Source: Paracentrotus lividus (lineage: Eukaryota > Echinodermata > Echinoidea > Camarodonta > Echinidae). From it: a stretch of DNA of 64,000 nucleotides. The position numbers and the translations under genes are program-made. The notes under the pieces are model-generated. The model did not search any database, was not told the origin of the DNA, and was given only the letters and a program-made list of their open reading frames with translations. Of the stretch, positions 10,371-20,004 are shown piece after piece; position 1 is the first letter of the stretch, and each line of letters opens with the position of its first letter. The stretch lies in NCBI GenBank assembly GCA_940671915.1, contig CALNVZ010001235.1, positions 1-64,000 on the forward strand, written 5' to 3'.

Positions 10371-10694
10371 GTTACATAGATTAACAAGGTCTAGAGAAGG
10401 ACTCCATATGACATGTGGACTCCATATGACCAGACATTGCTCTCTGTTGTAGTGCTTCTGGTAAAAGCCATCGATGAATTGCCTCAAAATAAAAGGCTCT
10501 TTATATTTATTTGTTTTATTAAGATATCTGCATTGCAGATTACCAGATTATCTTCATGTTTCTTTATTAATTGATCCTTTTGATAAATTGCATTTCATTT
10601 TACAATGGCACCTAAAACATTATGTTTTTTTTATTAATAAAGTAATAAGGCAATTTAGATATAAAAGGAAATAGTATTGTACTACTAATAAAGC
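10371..10694. other. No recognised feature
   Basis: AT-rich unique sequence with no supported gene or repeat. Confidence 0.5.
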
Positions 10695-10695
10695 T

Positions 10696-10696
<1 letters not shown>

Positions 10697-10776
<80 letters not shown>
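10697..10776. repeat. (AT)n microsatellite
   Basis: About 40 AT repeats with one TACATA interruption. A second shorter AT tract is at about 11050-11082. Confidence 0.95.
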
Positions 10777-10779
<3 letters not shown>

Positions 10780-11077
10780 TAACAGTTGATAAAGAAAAAT
10801 GCCAAAAACATAAAATCATAGATTTTATAATAAAAAACAGAGCATGGCTCTCAAAACTGAAAGGCGAAGTCACACTCTTCGTCAGTGCTCATGGTGTGAC
10901 AAAAAGATGTATTCAAAATCCGTTTCTGAAACAGACGAAAAAACACGACTGTTCATGAGCAGACGAAATTGTGAAACTCACCTTTCAAAAGAAATCATCG
11001 CGCTGACATGGCTGAAGATGAAGATGGCGCGAAGAAAATAACGCATCCAATATATATATATATTTATATATATATAT

Positions 11078-11641
11078 TATATACCTGTAGCCATAAAAAA
11101 AAGGTGGAATATTTTTTTCTGGGTCCAACGACGTTATGTTGCTCCGGCTTTAATTTCTTGAATGTTTTGGTCACCCCTTTTACTTTCCGGCATCCTGGCT
11201 ATCTTCGACGTTCCCTCAACCCTTCCTGGGAATTTTCCTTTCAAAACGTTTGCCATCCCCAGAAGATGGCCATTTTCGTTATTTTTTTCTTATGTTTAGG
11301 CGCCCTCAGTCCGACTCCAAGGAAACACGTCTTAGGTGTAGAGTTTTTATTATTTTTTTAAAAAGCTAATTACAGGCTCAACTCGTTCGTCTAGGGGAGG
11401 GGTCAAAATTTAAACAAAAAAGGTCCCCGAAATGAGAAAAATGACGAAAATGGGCCTCATGGGGGTTGACAAAACTTGTTTGGGAAAAAATCTCCTTGAA
11501 TGGTTGGGGGAATGTTCAAATAGCTAGGGTCTCAAAAAGTAAAAGCAGGGACAAGCATATTCAAGAAATTAAAGCCGGAGCAAAATCATGTCGCAACATC
11601 GGCAAAAAAATATACCACCTTCATGACGGACAATGTATAAA
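11078..11641. mobile_element. Foldback element family FB1, copy 2
   Basis: Arms 11083-11350 and about 11400-11641 are inverted and homologous to those at 3700-4702, including GGTGGAATATT, GCTCCGGCTTTAATTTCTTG and TTACTTTCCGG. The spacer is much shorter than in copy 1, so this copy has lost most of its centre. Its terminal bases (ACATTGTCCGTCATGAAGG in the right arm, read inverted) are better kept than in copy 1. Confidence 0.75.
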
Positions 11642-12186
11642 GTCATTTACAGGCCTGAACATTACTTTCATTGGTGTAATCGCTATAATCAACCGATTTT
11701 TTGTATTCTTGTTTTTATAACCGAGATAATATGATGTGGGATCCACCAATGATTTTCTTGTTTCGTATAATGTTTTCTTTTGTCACATATTTAAAGTAAA
11801 AATTATCATACTGGTTGTCCTTTAACAGAAACCTTAAAAAAAAAAACACTTTCATCCCTTCAACTGCTACAGGGTATGTGTATACCAACAACTACTTAAT
11901 CAAAGATTTGTACTAAAATTTAAAACGCCACCACTTGATCGAAATTTCTGCAGATATAGGGAGGTCAAGTACAAGTGAATAGTCAAATTATATTCATATC
12001 ATATACAATTTAAATGGAATTATGAGTTCAGAAATAATTGTGTTAGCGTGTAAATAGGAAAACTAGCATCGTCCAACACGAAAAAAAAAAGAAAAACAAA
12101 TGTCATCACTTTGTCTCTTTATCAAGGTCAATTGTAGTCCGGTACAGTGTCTCTTATATTTGCCAATGTTTTGAATTTCTTTATCA
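11642..12186. other. No recognised feature
   Basis: AT-rich sequence with two short A runs and no supported feature. It forms the left flank of the Penelope-like insertion. Confidence 0.5.
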
Positions 12187-12204
12187 TGTAAAATTATACA
12201 GAAA

Positions 12205-13000
12205 GAGACCGTCAAGAAAGAGACGAACCGCATCGCCACTACTCTCTACACCAAACCTACAGATACCCACCAGTACCTCCACTCTTCTAGCTGCCATCCC
12301 CGTCACTGCAAAACCAGCATCCCTTATAGTCAAGCCTCAGACTCCGCCGTATCTGCTCTACGATTCTGACTTTTCTTCCATGCTAGGAACCTGAAGATCA
12401 TTCTTGTGACAGAGGACATAGTGCTAGGACAGTCCAACAAGCCATTAACAAAGTTTCGTTCTCCTAGATCCGATGTTCTCAGAAAGAAAGCTGACCACCA
12501 GGACACCACGGACAGATTACCCTTTGTGACTACCTTCTACCCTAATTTACCTCCTCTCCGCACCTCCTTCATGCTAATCACCATATTCTCCACACTTCTG
12601 ATCGTCTCCTACAGGCCGTTCCTGACACTCCCATCGTGGCATTCCGACGCCCCGCAACCTCAAGGATCTCATCGTTCGTGCTGAAGTCCCCTCCCTCACT
12701 GACCATTTCTTCTCCCATTCGCATGGCACCTTCAAATGTACAGCCAACAGATGCATCATTTGCAATATACACATCCACGAAGGCGATACTTTCCAGAGTA
12801 CCTCCACTAGCAGATCTCATCACACCAAGGGACATCACCTGCACCACTTTTAATGTTAATATCTTATCACTTGCAGAGTTTGTAAGATGCAGTATGTAGG
12901 TGAAACCAAGACCACTCTCAAAGAACGCTTCTATGGGCACAGATCCACTGTCACCACCACCAATCTTGACATGACGAACTCAGTCCGTTTGAAGACAGTA
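12205..13000 (+). pseudogene. Penelope-like RT thumb, linker and GIY-YIG remnant
   Basis: In one frame TTLYTKPTDTHQYLHSSSCH and SIPYSQA match the conserved post-catalytic (thumb) region of Penelope-like RTs. After stops and shifts come DRLPFVTTFYPNLPPLR, then NLKDLIVRAEVPSLTD and FKCTANRCIIC (a Cys cluster typical of the linker), then YLITCRVCKMQYVGETKTTL-KERFYGHRS, the GIY-YIG nuclease entry with YVG in place of YIG and the Arg-containing ERFxGH helix. At least three frameshifts and several stops make it non-functional. The GIY half is lost (a stop precedes YLI). Confidence 0.75.
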
Positions 13001-13574
13001 TACCCTTCTTGCAACACTATTAGTTCTCTTTTCCACTAGTGTGACCAGGATGTAGAAGGAGACCCTGGTGTGACAAACACCTCAATCAGATATCTATCTA
13101 AAAACATCTGTTCCTTGACCTCGGTCCAAACAGTGGTCACCCAAGGTCACAGCTGGGGCCAACATTGTTAAATTAAACGATCAAGATGTCTGTATCCATA
13201 CATTTTTATTAGTTTTTATTCTTGTACTTCCTTATTCTGAGGTCGATTTTCTTCATTTGAAATTGAAAACGAATTAACATTTGATTTCTAAATATAATAT
13301 AGCCTGTGAAAACTGAAATATATCAAACAATCACTTAATTCTTAAGGGCCTACTCATAGGCAGAGCTACTATTACGTAACATCCCAGCTGTTGTTTATCT
13401 TTTACCCCTGGCTCAACGCTCAAGCTGGCCTGTGGAGTTGCAAAGTTTGATAACAGGGATTATTGGCCATGCAGGGCCAAGAGTGATTGGAAAAGTTTCA
13501 AACGAGGATTTTTATAGGGTCCGACACCTGAGCTCAGCTCGCGAACGGGGGGTAGGCTTGCAAGAGGGATTGAC

Positions 13575-13735
13575 GTAATGACACCCGTTGGAACCATTTT
13601 CAACCTTCCTAACCACTCCATCTCTGACATGTTCTACAGGGCATTGTATTTTTAGGTACCCGTCCTGATTCTTCCGTTTCAGCAGAGAGAAGTTCTGGAT
13701 GAGACGTCTTCGCACCATTCACCTCACGGTCTCAA
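13575..13735 (+). pseudogene. Penelope-like C-terminal tail remnant
   Basis: FNLPNHSISDMF followed, in another frame, by REKFWMRRLRTIH matches the extreme C-terminal part of Penelope-like proteins, where an HFNxPxHS block precedes a basic tail about 30 residues later. It lies in the correct order and orientation after the GIY-YIG remnant, which supports a single element disrupted between 13000 and 13570. Confidence 0.6.
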
Positions 13736-14306
13736 CATTCAGGAGGGTAATGACTAACCTTTTTTTTTCTCACATTTCTTTCTTATATCTGTTTTTTCCC
13801 TTTCTTTTTAGCTTAGTTTAGTTTTATTTGCAGTGTTTTTTTTATTGACTAATACATCTGTTTCTCTTATCAATTCTTCTTTCTCTTTTCTCCCTTACAG
13901 GTTCACACTTCTCTTTGTGTTTTTGTTTAGTTTTTTCATGTCTTCCCTTGTTCTTTACCTGTTTTACTTATTTATTATCCCCCCTTACTTCTTCTTGTAG
14001 GTCAAAACACACAGTCTATAGGTGTTTTTCCCCTTGGCTTTTTCTCTTTTCTTCATCTTTTCAGCCCATAGCCTCCACTCTAATCCCTTCTTTGTTTACT
14101 CTCTCCTCCCTCTCCAAGCTTATCATCTCCCTTTTGTTCCAGTTTGCTGTTTGATCTCACCTCCTCTTGCTTTTTGATTGGCTGGCTTCTTCACACCTTT
14201 TACATCCCCCTTTTTGTTCTCTCCCTCTTGGCTTGCCACTTAGGTGTAGCTTTTCTCGGTCTTTCTCTATATCCATGTTGTCCTACTTTTCTGTGTCATT
14301 TTGTCT

Positions 14307-14340
14307 CTGACGAAGATCTGCTAGGATGGAAGCTCAGGCT
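14307..14340 (+). other. Degenerate hammerhead-like motif
   Basis: CTGACGA (14307-14313) matches the CUGANGA core of hammerhead ribozymes. AGATC...GGAT can form a short stem II, and GAA (14329-14331) stands where the GAAA block should be, although the next base is G. Penelope-like elements are known to carry such ribozymes in their terminal repeats. No complete stem I or cleavage site was modelled, so this is a resemblance only. Confidence 0.35.
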
Positions 14341-14487
14341 CCTTTTGATTCAATTTTACACCATTAGCTCTCCTTTATAGGATAAGCAGTTTCAGCAGTT
14401 CTCTTATTTTGTAAAATTATACACTCAGTTGGTGGTGCCCAAACCTTCCAAGTGAGGGCAGCAGTTGAGTAACCACACGGCCCTATA

Positions 14488-15345
14488 CCGATCGAGTGAG
14501 TCAGAAAAAATAGACACCTAGAAAAATGTCAATAAAAAGAAAACCTACTAATGAACTCCAAATTATTATACATATTCTGAAAGAGTAATTTCTCCCATCT
14601 TCTAGTACCATTTTCGTGTGGTATGTCTTCACGCTTCGATGAACAAGACGCATTGTTTGCGAACATGTCAATTTCGAATTGTGCAAGAGTGGGGATATGA
14701 TTGAAACAACAAAAGCGGACAAAGAAAAAGCAACTCCATCCTGAATAAAATAGCATAACTTTTCAAGGAAACCGTTGGGAACCAAATAACTTTGCAAGAG
14801 TGTCGTTACAGTTATCGACTGTATTCTATGTAAAAAATAAGATTGATTCGTCAAGTAATCCACGAATGAGTACACATCAAAGAGTAAATTGTCACTAACA
14901 GACCTAAACAGGCCTATTCTTTTGAAAATTGATTATTTTGTCGTTGGCCTGTGCTCACTCATGCATGACTCGACAGATCTATCTCATTTTCACAAAAATG
15001 TAGTCGATATGTGTAACAACCCCTTTTGCCAAGTTATTTAGAGCGATACATTTTTGTTAAAATGTTATGCTATTTTAATCAGAATGAAGCTGCTTTTTTT
15101 TAATAGTTGTTTGTTGTTTTGAATTTACTCCCACTTTTAATTTGCACAACTCGAAATGTACATGTTCGCAAACAATGCGCCGTGTTCATCCAAGTCTAAA
15201 GATGTAATACACGAAATTGGTACCAAAAGATGCAGGGACAGTTACTCTCTCCGAATATGTTTAATAATTTGGGATTTATTGTTTATTTAGTGTTTCCTTT
15301 TTATTGACATTTATCTAGGTGTCTGGTTTTTTCTGACTCACTCCG
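14488..15345. mobile_element. Large foldback element with Tc1/mariner-like ends
   Basis: The ends contain GAGTGAGTCAGAAAAAA and its complement, next to TA on each side (14486-14487 and 15346-15347). The inverted homology continues about 290 bp inward, including TAGACACCTAGAAAAATGTC against GACATTTATCTAGGTGTC and CATGTTCGCAAACAATGCG in both arms. A spacer of about 260 bp lies between. The minus-strand 124-codon frame (14501-14875) lies in the left arm and has no transposase motif. Confidence 0.75.
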
Positions 15346-15572
15346 TAAAGGGCCTTAAGTAACCAATAGTGACTTTTAGCTCTAGAGGTTTTGAACATGA
15401 ATATACATGTAATTTAAAACTAAGTAGCATATGGAAAAAGAATTTAGAGATATCGCATACTATTCGAAATTGAATTTAATAATCGAACACATAATCATTT
15501 TAATATCGACAGTTCTGAAAAGGGGAAAATCATCAATATGTTTTTAAAAACATGGTATTGTAAAGTAGGGTT

Positions 15573-15640
15573 TTAATCATTTCATTGTCAACAATCTAAG
15601 ACTAATATAGTCTTGGATTGTTGACAATGCAAATGATTAA
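15573..15640. repeat. Short hairpin of pre-miRNA-like size
   Basis: TTAATCATTTCATTGTCAAC and the following bases to 15604 pair with 15607-15640 (GTTGACAATGCAAATGATTAA), giving about 32 paired bases with one or two mismatches and a loop of three or four bases. It could be a tiny MITE or a small-RNA hairpin; a loop that short is unusual for an animal pre-miRNA. Confidence 0.6.
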
Positions 15641-15874
15641 TATTATATTATAAAACAATTTTTTTCAAATGTCAAATCCTAGGCCAAATTGAGTTAACAT
15701 AAGAAATTATCACTTATGAAATAAAGTCCCATCTTGTTATTGTTGTTGTTATTATTTAGTATTATATAGTAATCAGTCATAATTGGCTAATAATTTGCAT
15801 AATTTTTCGCCCAAAATTTCGTTTACTTTTTTTAAAATTTCTTTTTATGAACTTCCTTAAAAATGGGACACATT

Positions 15875-16551
15875 TTCAAAACAATCCCACAGGTATGGAT
15901 TAGCACAATAATATCAGAACAATATTACTGCATATCCATGTAAGTCTTTGATATAGATGAGCGAAATCTCTAAAATGATAAGGGAATTAAAGTTCCTGAC
16001 AATAGAGCGCACCCGACCTTCCCAATGTTCAAAATAAAGTTTTCAAGATTTTGGAGGGGGAGCCAGCAAAATTACCCCCTTTTCACAGGTTTTTTTAAAA
16101 CCATATTTTCAGTCCCCTATTTCAGGATTTGTCCTCAAAGAATTGAAAACTTTCCCGAATTAAAAATAGGTCAGGGGAAAAAATGCTATGACCCCTATTT
16201 CAATGATTATCTAGGGGATTTCTCCCCTACCTGAGCCCCTGAAATATACTCCTTTTCCGGAGAAATCGGGTACAAGCATACTTTTCAACAGAAAACTCCA
16301 GACCTAAAGTCACATTATTCAACGAACGATCGACACCTCTCCCCATGTCCCCACACACATCTGGCTATTGTCCGTCATGGGCTATATGGATGTTAATGAG
16401 TTAAAGTCTCATGCGTCACCATAATGTTTCCAAATGCAATTTGCATGGCCCTTTCGAGCGAGGTTTGTTAATACTTGAAAGGATGTAACCCGGCAACCAT
16501 AAAAAACCCACCTGCATAATTCATTAAAATTCGACATCTCATTCTAATATA

Positions 16552-16599
<48 letters not shown>

Positions 16600-17292
16600 C
16601 TCCTTATGTCATCATACATGCATAGCGGCTATAATTTGCGCTACATGTTACGTTCTCGATCGAGGCGTGCAGGCAAATACAGGCCTATAATCATCATAAT
16701 ATATGTACGGGTATGGTACTTTCGATCGAGACATTAAGGTAAATATAGATATGGGGTATCATAGTAACACTAGCTCTTTCACAATGATTTCAATGACAAT
16801 GACATCCTCCTAGCAATAACAGGGTGTATGACAAATTATGCACTCCCTGTAAGCTATGAAGAAACCATACATAATATTGGAATTGCAGAATTGCGGATGT
16901 TAGCGTGTCCGTAATATCGGGATCATTTTTGTTTTATCAAAAGAGCAACTACATTGCTAACAGTATTAGAATAATTCTTAATGTAACCTTTATATGCAGC
17001 ATAAAATAAAAGTACATTCTGATCCATACTCGTCTAGTTTCCCGATTAGTAGGGTTTTAATATAGTTTATTGAATCATGAAATAAAAAATACACAAATTC
17101 ATAACCATATGCAATTAGTTCAAAGTAATATTACGATGATACGTTACATTTACAATGTAGATTAACATCGTATTGCAATTGAATAATGATTCACAAAAAG
17201 ACATCAGCGCCACTGCTCAATGTAATTGTTGAAATAGATAATCAGTATAGCACGTAAGGGCTGATGACACTGTCTCAATAACCTGGTGAGCG
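15875..17292 (+). repeat. Duplicated block, copy A (empty site for TE-X)
   Basis: The block matches 20005-21475 and then 25027-25560 in order: GGATTAGCACAATAATATCAG, CCTGACAATAGAGCGC, GTCACCATAATGTTTCC, AACCCGGCAACCATAAAAAA, then CTCCCTGTAAGCTA, CTCGTCTAGTTTCCCGATTA and CAATGTAATTGTTGA. It lacks the transposon found in copy B and also about 730 bp present in B (20400-21130). Sequence divergence is appreciable, so the duplication is not recent. Confidence 0.8.
16554..16598. repeat. (CA)n microsatellite
   Basis: About 22 uninterrupted CA repeats inside copy A; copy B has only a trace at the equivalent place. Confidence 0.95.
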
Positions 17293-17411
17293 TTTCATGA
17301 AAGGACCTGTCGGACATTTTATCCGACAAACTGTTATAAGCTACTGAAATGCTTGCATCTGAGAGCAAATTTGTCGGATAAAATGAAGAGTGAGGGGCAA
17401 GTGTATTAAAA

Positions 17412-17778
17412 GAGGAGTGTTTAAAAAAGGAGTGGTGGTGACTGAAAATGACGAGGATAAGGAGTAGGCGTAATTGGAGAAGAGGAGTAATTTAGATGAG
17501 TGGAACGAATGAAACGAAATCATTGACAATGGAGGAGGAGTTGTGAAAGAGAAAGTGAAGATATTAATAATGGTAAAGATCATTGGGGTTGTCATGAGTG
17601 TTAGAAAGGGAAAGAGGTGAATGAGGAGAAATAATCCATGGCGGAGAAATTTGGGATGATAGAAGACGATGAGGAAGATAAAGTACGGAGTATGAGAAAG
17701 AAGTAGTGTAGGAGGGGCATGGAGAAGATGTTAAAGGACGGTAAATAGACAATATTGGATACTCTAACGAAAATGGGT
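17412..17778 (+). repeat. Dispersed repeat DR1, copy 2
   Basis: Direct-orientation partner of 10025-10370 with shared GGAGTGTTTAAAAAAGGAGT, GACTGAAAATGACGAGGATA and ATGTTAAAGG blocks. It abuts copy A on the left and the palindromic CACAGTGTG array on the right. Confidence 0.8.
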
Positions 17779-17816
17779 TCTGACCGAGGGTAAGAAGCTC
17801 CCAAAGAACACACTCA

Positions 17817-18216
17817 TTCACAATGTGAAACACAGTGTGAATCGCACTGTGTTTCACATTGTGAATCATAGTCTGCTCCACTATGTTAAATTGGGGCGTT
17901 TTCACATTGTGGTCTCACTGTGAAACACGCTGATTCAAAGTGTGGATAACCAAAGATTCACTCTGTAAAACACGCTGATTCACAGTGTGGATAACCGGAG
18001 ATTCACACTGTGGCCACACTGTGAAACACGCTGATTCACAGTGTGGATAACCGAAGATTCACTCTGTGTAACACGCTGATTCACAGTGTGGATAACCGGA
18101 GATTCACACTGTGGCCACACTGTGAAACACGCTAATTCACAGTGTGGATAACCGGAGAATCACACTGTGGCCACACTGTGAACCATAGCGTGGAACAACG
18201 CGACCACACTGTGAAA
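17817..18216. repeat. Tandem array of TTCACA-TGTGAA palindromes
   Basis: More than a dozen TTCACANTGTGAA or CACACTGTGAA palindromes are packed into 400 bp, arranged as tandem units of about 56 bp and a shorter form of about 43-45 bp (GATTCACAGTGTGGATAACC is shared). The unit contains TGTGGCCACA, itself palindromic. Outlying single motifs occur at about 18550-18606 beyond an AT-rich spacer. No frame is conserved. Confidence 0.85.
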
Positions 18217-18548
18217 GCACCCCCTTTTGTAGACAGTCAACGCTGTGAAGACTTTCATTGTAATTAATTTCAACTTTAATATTAATATTAACTTTCATAT
18301 AATTAAATTTTTGTGTCATGGTTTATATTTTGTTAAATTCTTTTTTTAATTAAGTGCAAATTTATTTTTTTATTGCACTTTTTATTCTAGTGTTTTCAAA
18401 TTATTTTGTGTTAAAAGAAAACTTGTGTAAAGTATTTAATACTGTTTTAGAAAAGAAGCATGATAAAAACTCGACTAATTACCAAATATCATTACTATCG
18501 CTTTATGATCGATTACAAAATTGAACCACAATATCACATTATGAGGGG
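18217..18548. other. AT-rich spacer
   Basis: Very AT-rich sequence between the palindrome array and its outlying motifs. Nothing else seen. Confidence 0.6.
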
Positions 18549-18628
18549 GTAAATTCACAGTGTGAAACCGAACACCACAATGTGAAATCATCAACACACT
18601 GTTAAATTCGAGCATTTGAACATAGTAT

Positions 18629-18800
18629 ACAAATATACAATGACAATCGAGGATCTGGTTAAAACTATTCGCATCGAAGGAACATCACATAGTACTATTC
18701 TCTCGAGGTGCCACGGCCCGAGAGAGAATAGTACTATGTGATTGTTCCTGAGTGCGAATATGTTTTAACCTGTTCTGAGAATGAGTCATTGTATATTTGT
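18629..18800. repeat. 172-nt near-perfect hairpin
   Basis: ACAAATATACAATGAC (18629) and GTCATTGTATATTTGT (to 18800) begin an inverted repeat that continues inward through ACATAGTACTATTCTCTCGAG-type sequence to a centre near 18712 (GTGCCACGGCC). Pairing covers most of the length with a few bulges. It is probably a foldback MITE; a dsRNA or small-RNA source is possible. Confidence 0.75.
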
Positions 18801-18891
18801 TTTATATCCTTCCTCCTTTTAATTTTTTAATGAACACAATTATATAGTCTATGCTTACCTTTCTTCTGGATCAATAAGTACAAGTACTTAC

Positions 18892-19085
18892 AAAGCGCCC
18901 GTTTTTGTTCGAGCACCGACGAAAAATCTTGCGAGCGCTGAATCGAGTGATTTGATGTCGATCTCATCACAACTCACACCAATCATTTGTGAAACAAAAT
19001 TCACGGAATATAGATACAGCATACTAATTTGTTTCTGAGTATTAACGCTGTCAGTCGAGTTCATGAAATCCACAATTTCCTCGTA
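18892..19085 (-). CDS. Putative exon with 3' donor; Crypton/ZMYM-like N-terminal part
   Basis: On the minus strand a frame follows a TAA, has its first ATG at 19064-19062, and ends in GGGCGCTTT followed directly by GTAAGT (intron from 18891), a consensus donor. The frame's own stop lies inside that donor. The last residues, SLDSALARFFVGARTKTGAL, resemble the start of the domain found in Crypton tyrosine-recombinase derivatives and ZMYM/QRICH1-type proteins (LxxxLxxFFxxxRxxxG, normally followed by YxP). That resemblance is from memory and untested. Further upstream the strand has AAAATGGCTGCC, a possible start context in a different frame. No following exon was found down to 15 kb. Confidence 0.4.
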
Positions 19086-19526
19086 TTATACTGCTGAAAT
19101 CTTCCGTTATTACCATCAATCTGGCAACTAGTGGAGGCAGCCATTTTGTCTGTTTACAAACAAAAATCAGCTGTTGCGCACTCTGGTTCAGTGCATTCAG
19201 CTCGCCGAAAGTTTCCGTGGCATGCGGCATGCAGTGGAGAATTCAGGTAAAAGGAGCAGAGTACAACCGCTCGCGTGCGCAACTCGTGAATAGGGTGGGG
19301 GGGGGGGTCGGAAAAACGTATAGTCCAGTTTTTCCCTAGGGAAAAAAATTGTACTATGCGTGACGTCATGAAGAAAACCGAACTATTTCTCGAGAAACGT
19401 TTTTCTTAGTTAAACTATTCTTTTTCTCCTTGTGTACACTCTCAATCAAAACAATCATAGATAAGGGATATAATAGACTATATGAACACACTATGCGACA
19501 CTGTGTTTTTCCGTCAGGGGCAGGTT
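19086..19526. other. Unassigned; possible 5' region of the minus-strand exon
   Basis: GC content is higher around 19130-19330, with a G run near 19290. On the minus strand ACAAAATGGCTGCC (about 19150-19137) resembles a translation-start or YY1-type context. No clear TATA box or repeat was recognised. Confidence 0.3.
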
Positions 19527-19600
19527 TGTACTAACAAAAAAAAAAAAAGAAAAAAAAAAAAAGAAAAAATAGAAGAAATGAAAAAAAAAACAAGGTTCCA
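19527..19600. repeat. A-rich tract
   Basis: Interrupted poly(A) with G interruptions, preceding the CACGAG minisatellite. No feature. Confidence 0.8.
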
Positions 19601-19672
19601 TCTATATTTTCGGTTTTAAAGGGAGAGGAGGTCCATTCTATCCATTACATCGTGCTTGATGATCACTATGGG

Positions 19673-19971
19673 AGGGTCCACGAGTCCTCGTGCCACGAAG
19701 TCCTACGTTCCCACGAGGCCTCGGTCCCACGAGTCTACGTCCCACGAGGCCGATATTTTCCCACGAGTCTACGTCCAACGAGACCTACGTCCCACGAGTC
19801 CTACGTCCCACGAGGCTATATTTTCCCACAGTCCTCGGTCCCACGAGTCCTTGGGCCCACGAGTCCTACGTCCCACGAGTCCTACGTCCACGAGACCTAC
19901 GTCCCACGAGTCCTACGTCCACGAGGCCGAGTAATTTCCACGATCCTACTCCCACACGAGAGGACTCGTAG
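19673..19971 (+). repeat. Minisatellite of CCACGAGTCCTACGTC units
   Basis: About 16-18 copies of a 15-17 bp unit (CCCACGAGTCCTACGT and the variant CCCACGAGGCC). Two copies are followed by GATATTTTCC or TATATTTTCC. All three forward frames stay open across it, which explains three overlapping frames; none is a gene. The variant with the T run is the complement of GGCCTCGTGG motifs at about 44580-44660 and 62960-63025. Confidence 0.9.
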
Positions 19972-20004
19972 GACGTAGGGCTCCCTGCAAATAGTCATAT
20001 TTAA

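Larger units (their letters stand above)
12201..14409 (+). mobile_element. 5'-truncated Penelope-like retroelement with 14-bp TSD
   Basis: The identical 14-mer TGTAAAATTATACA lies immediately before (12187-12200) and after (14410-14423) this segment and so defines the insertion. The insert holds C-terminal Penelope-like polyprotein remnants (12205-13000 and 13575-13735), a long T/C-rich 3' region (13740-14300) and a degenerate hammerhead-like motif (14307-14340). The RT fingers and palm are missing, as expected for 5' truncation during target-primed reverse transcription. About 570 bp at 13000-13570 interrupts the coding region and is unrecognised. Confidence 0.8.

Noticed and set aside
10844..11041. 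65-codon plus-strand frame with CDKKMYSKS, and a possible 56-nt intron on the minus strand (GTGAGT to TTTCAG)
   Set aside because: The two readings exclude each other, the minus-strand exons hit stops at once, and no family is recognised.
13041..13080. 2A-like DVEGDPG peptide
   Set aside because: The consensus DxExNPGP needs NPGP; here the residues are DPGV, a stop precedes, and the context is an unrecognised insertion in a dead retroelement.
14501..14875. 124-codon minus-strand frame
   Set aside because: It lies in one arm of the foldback element; the other arm does not keep it open and no transposase motif is present.
19652..19978. Three overlapping 92-108 codon frames
   Set aside because: All are by-products of a minisatellite whose repeats lack stops in three frames.
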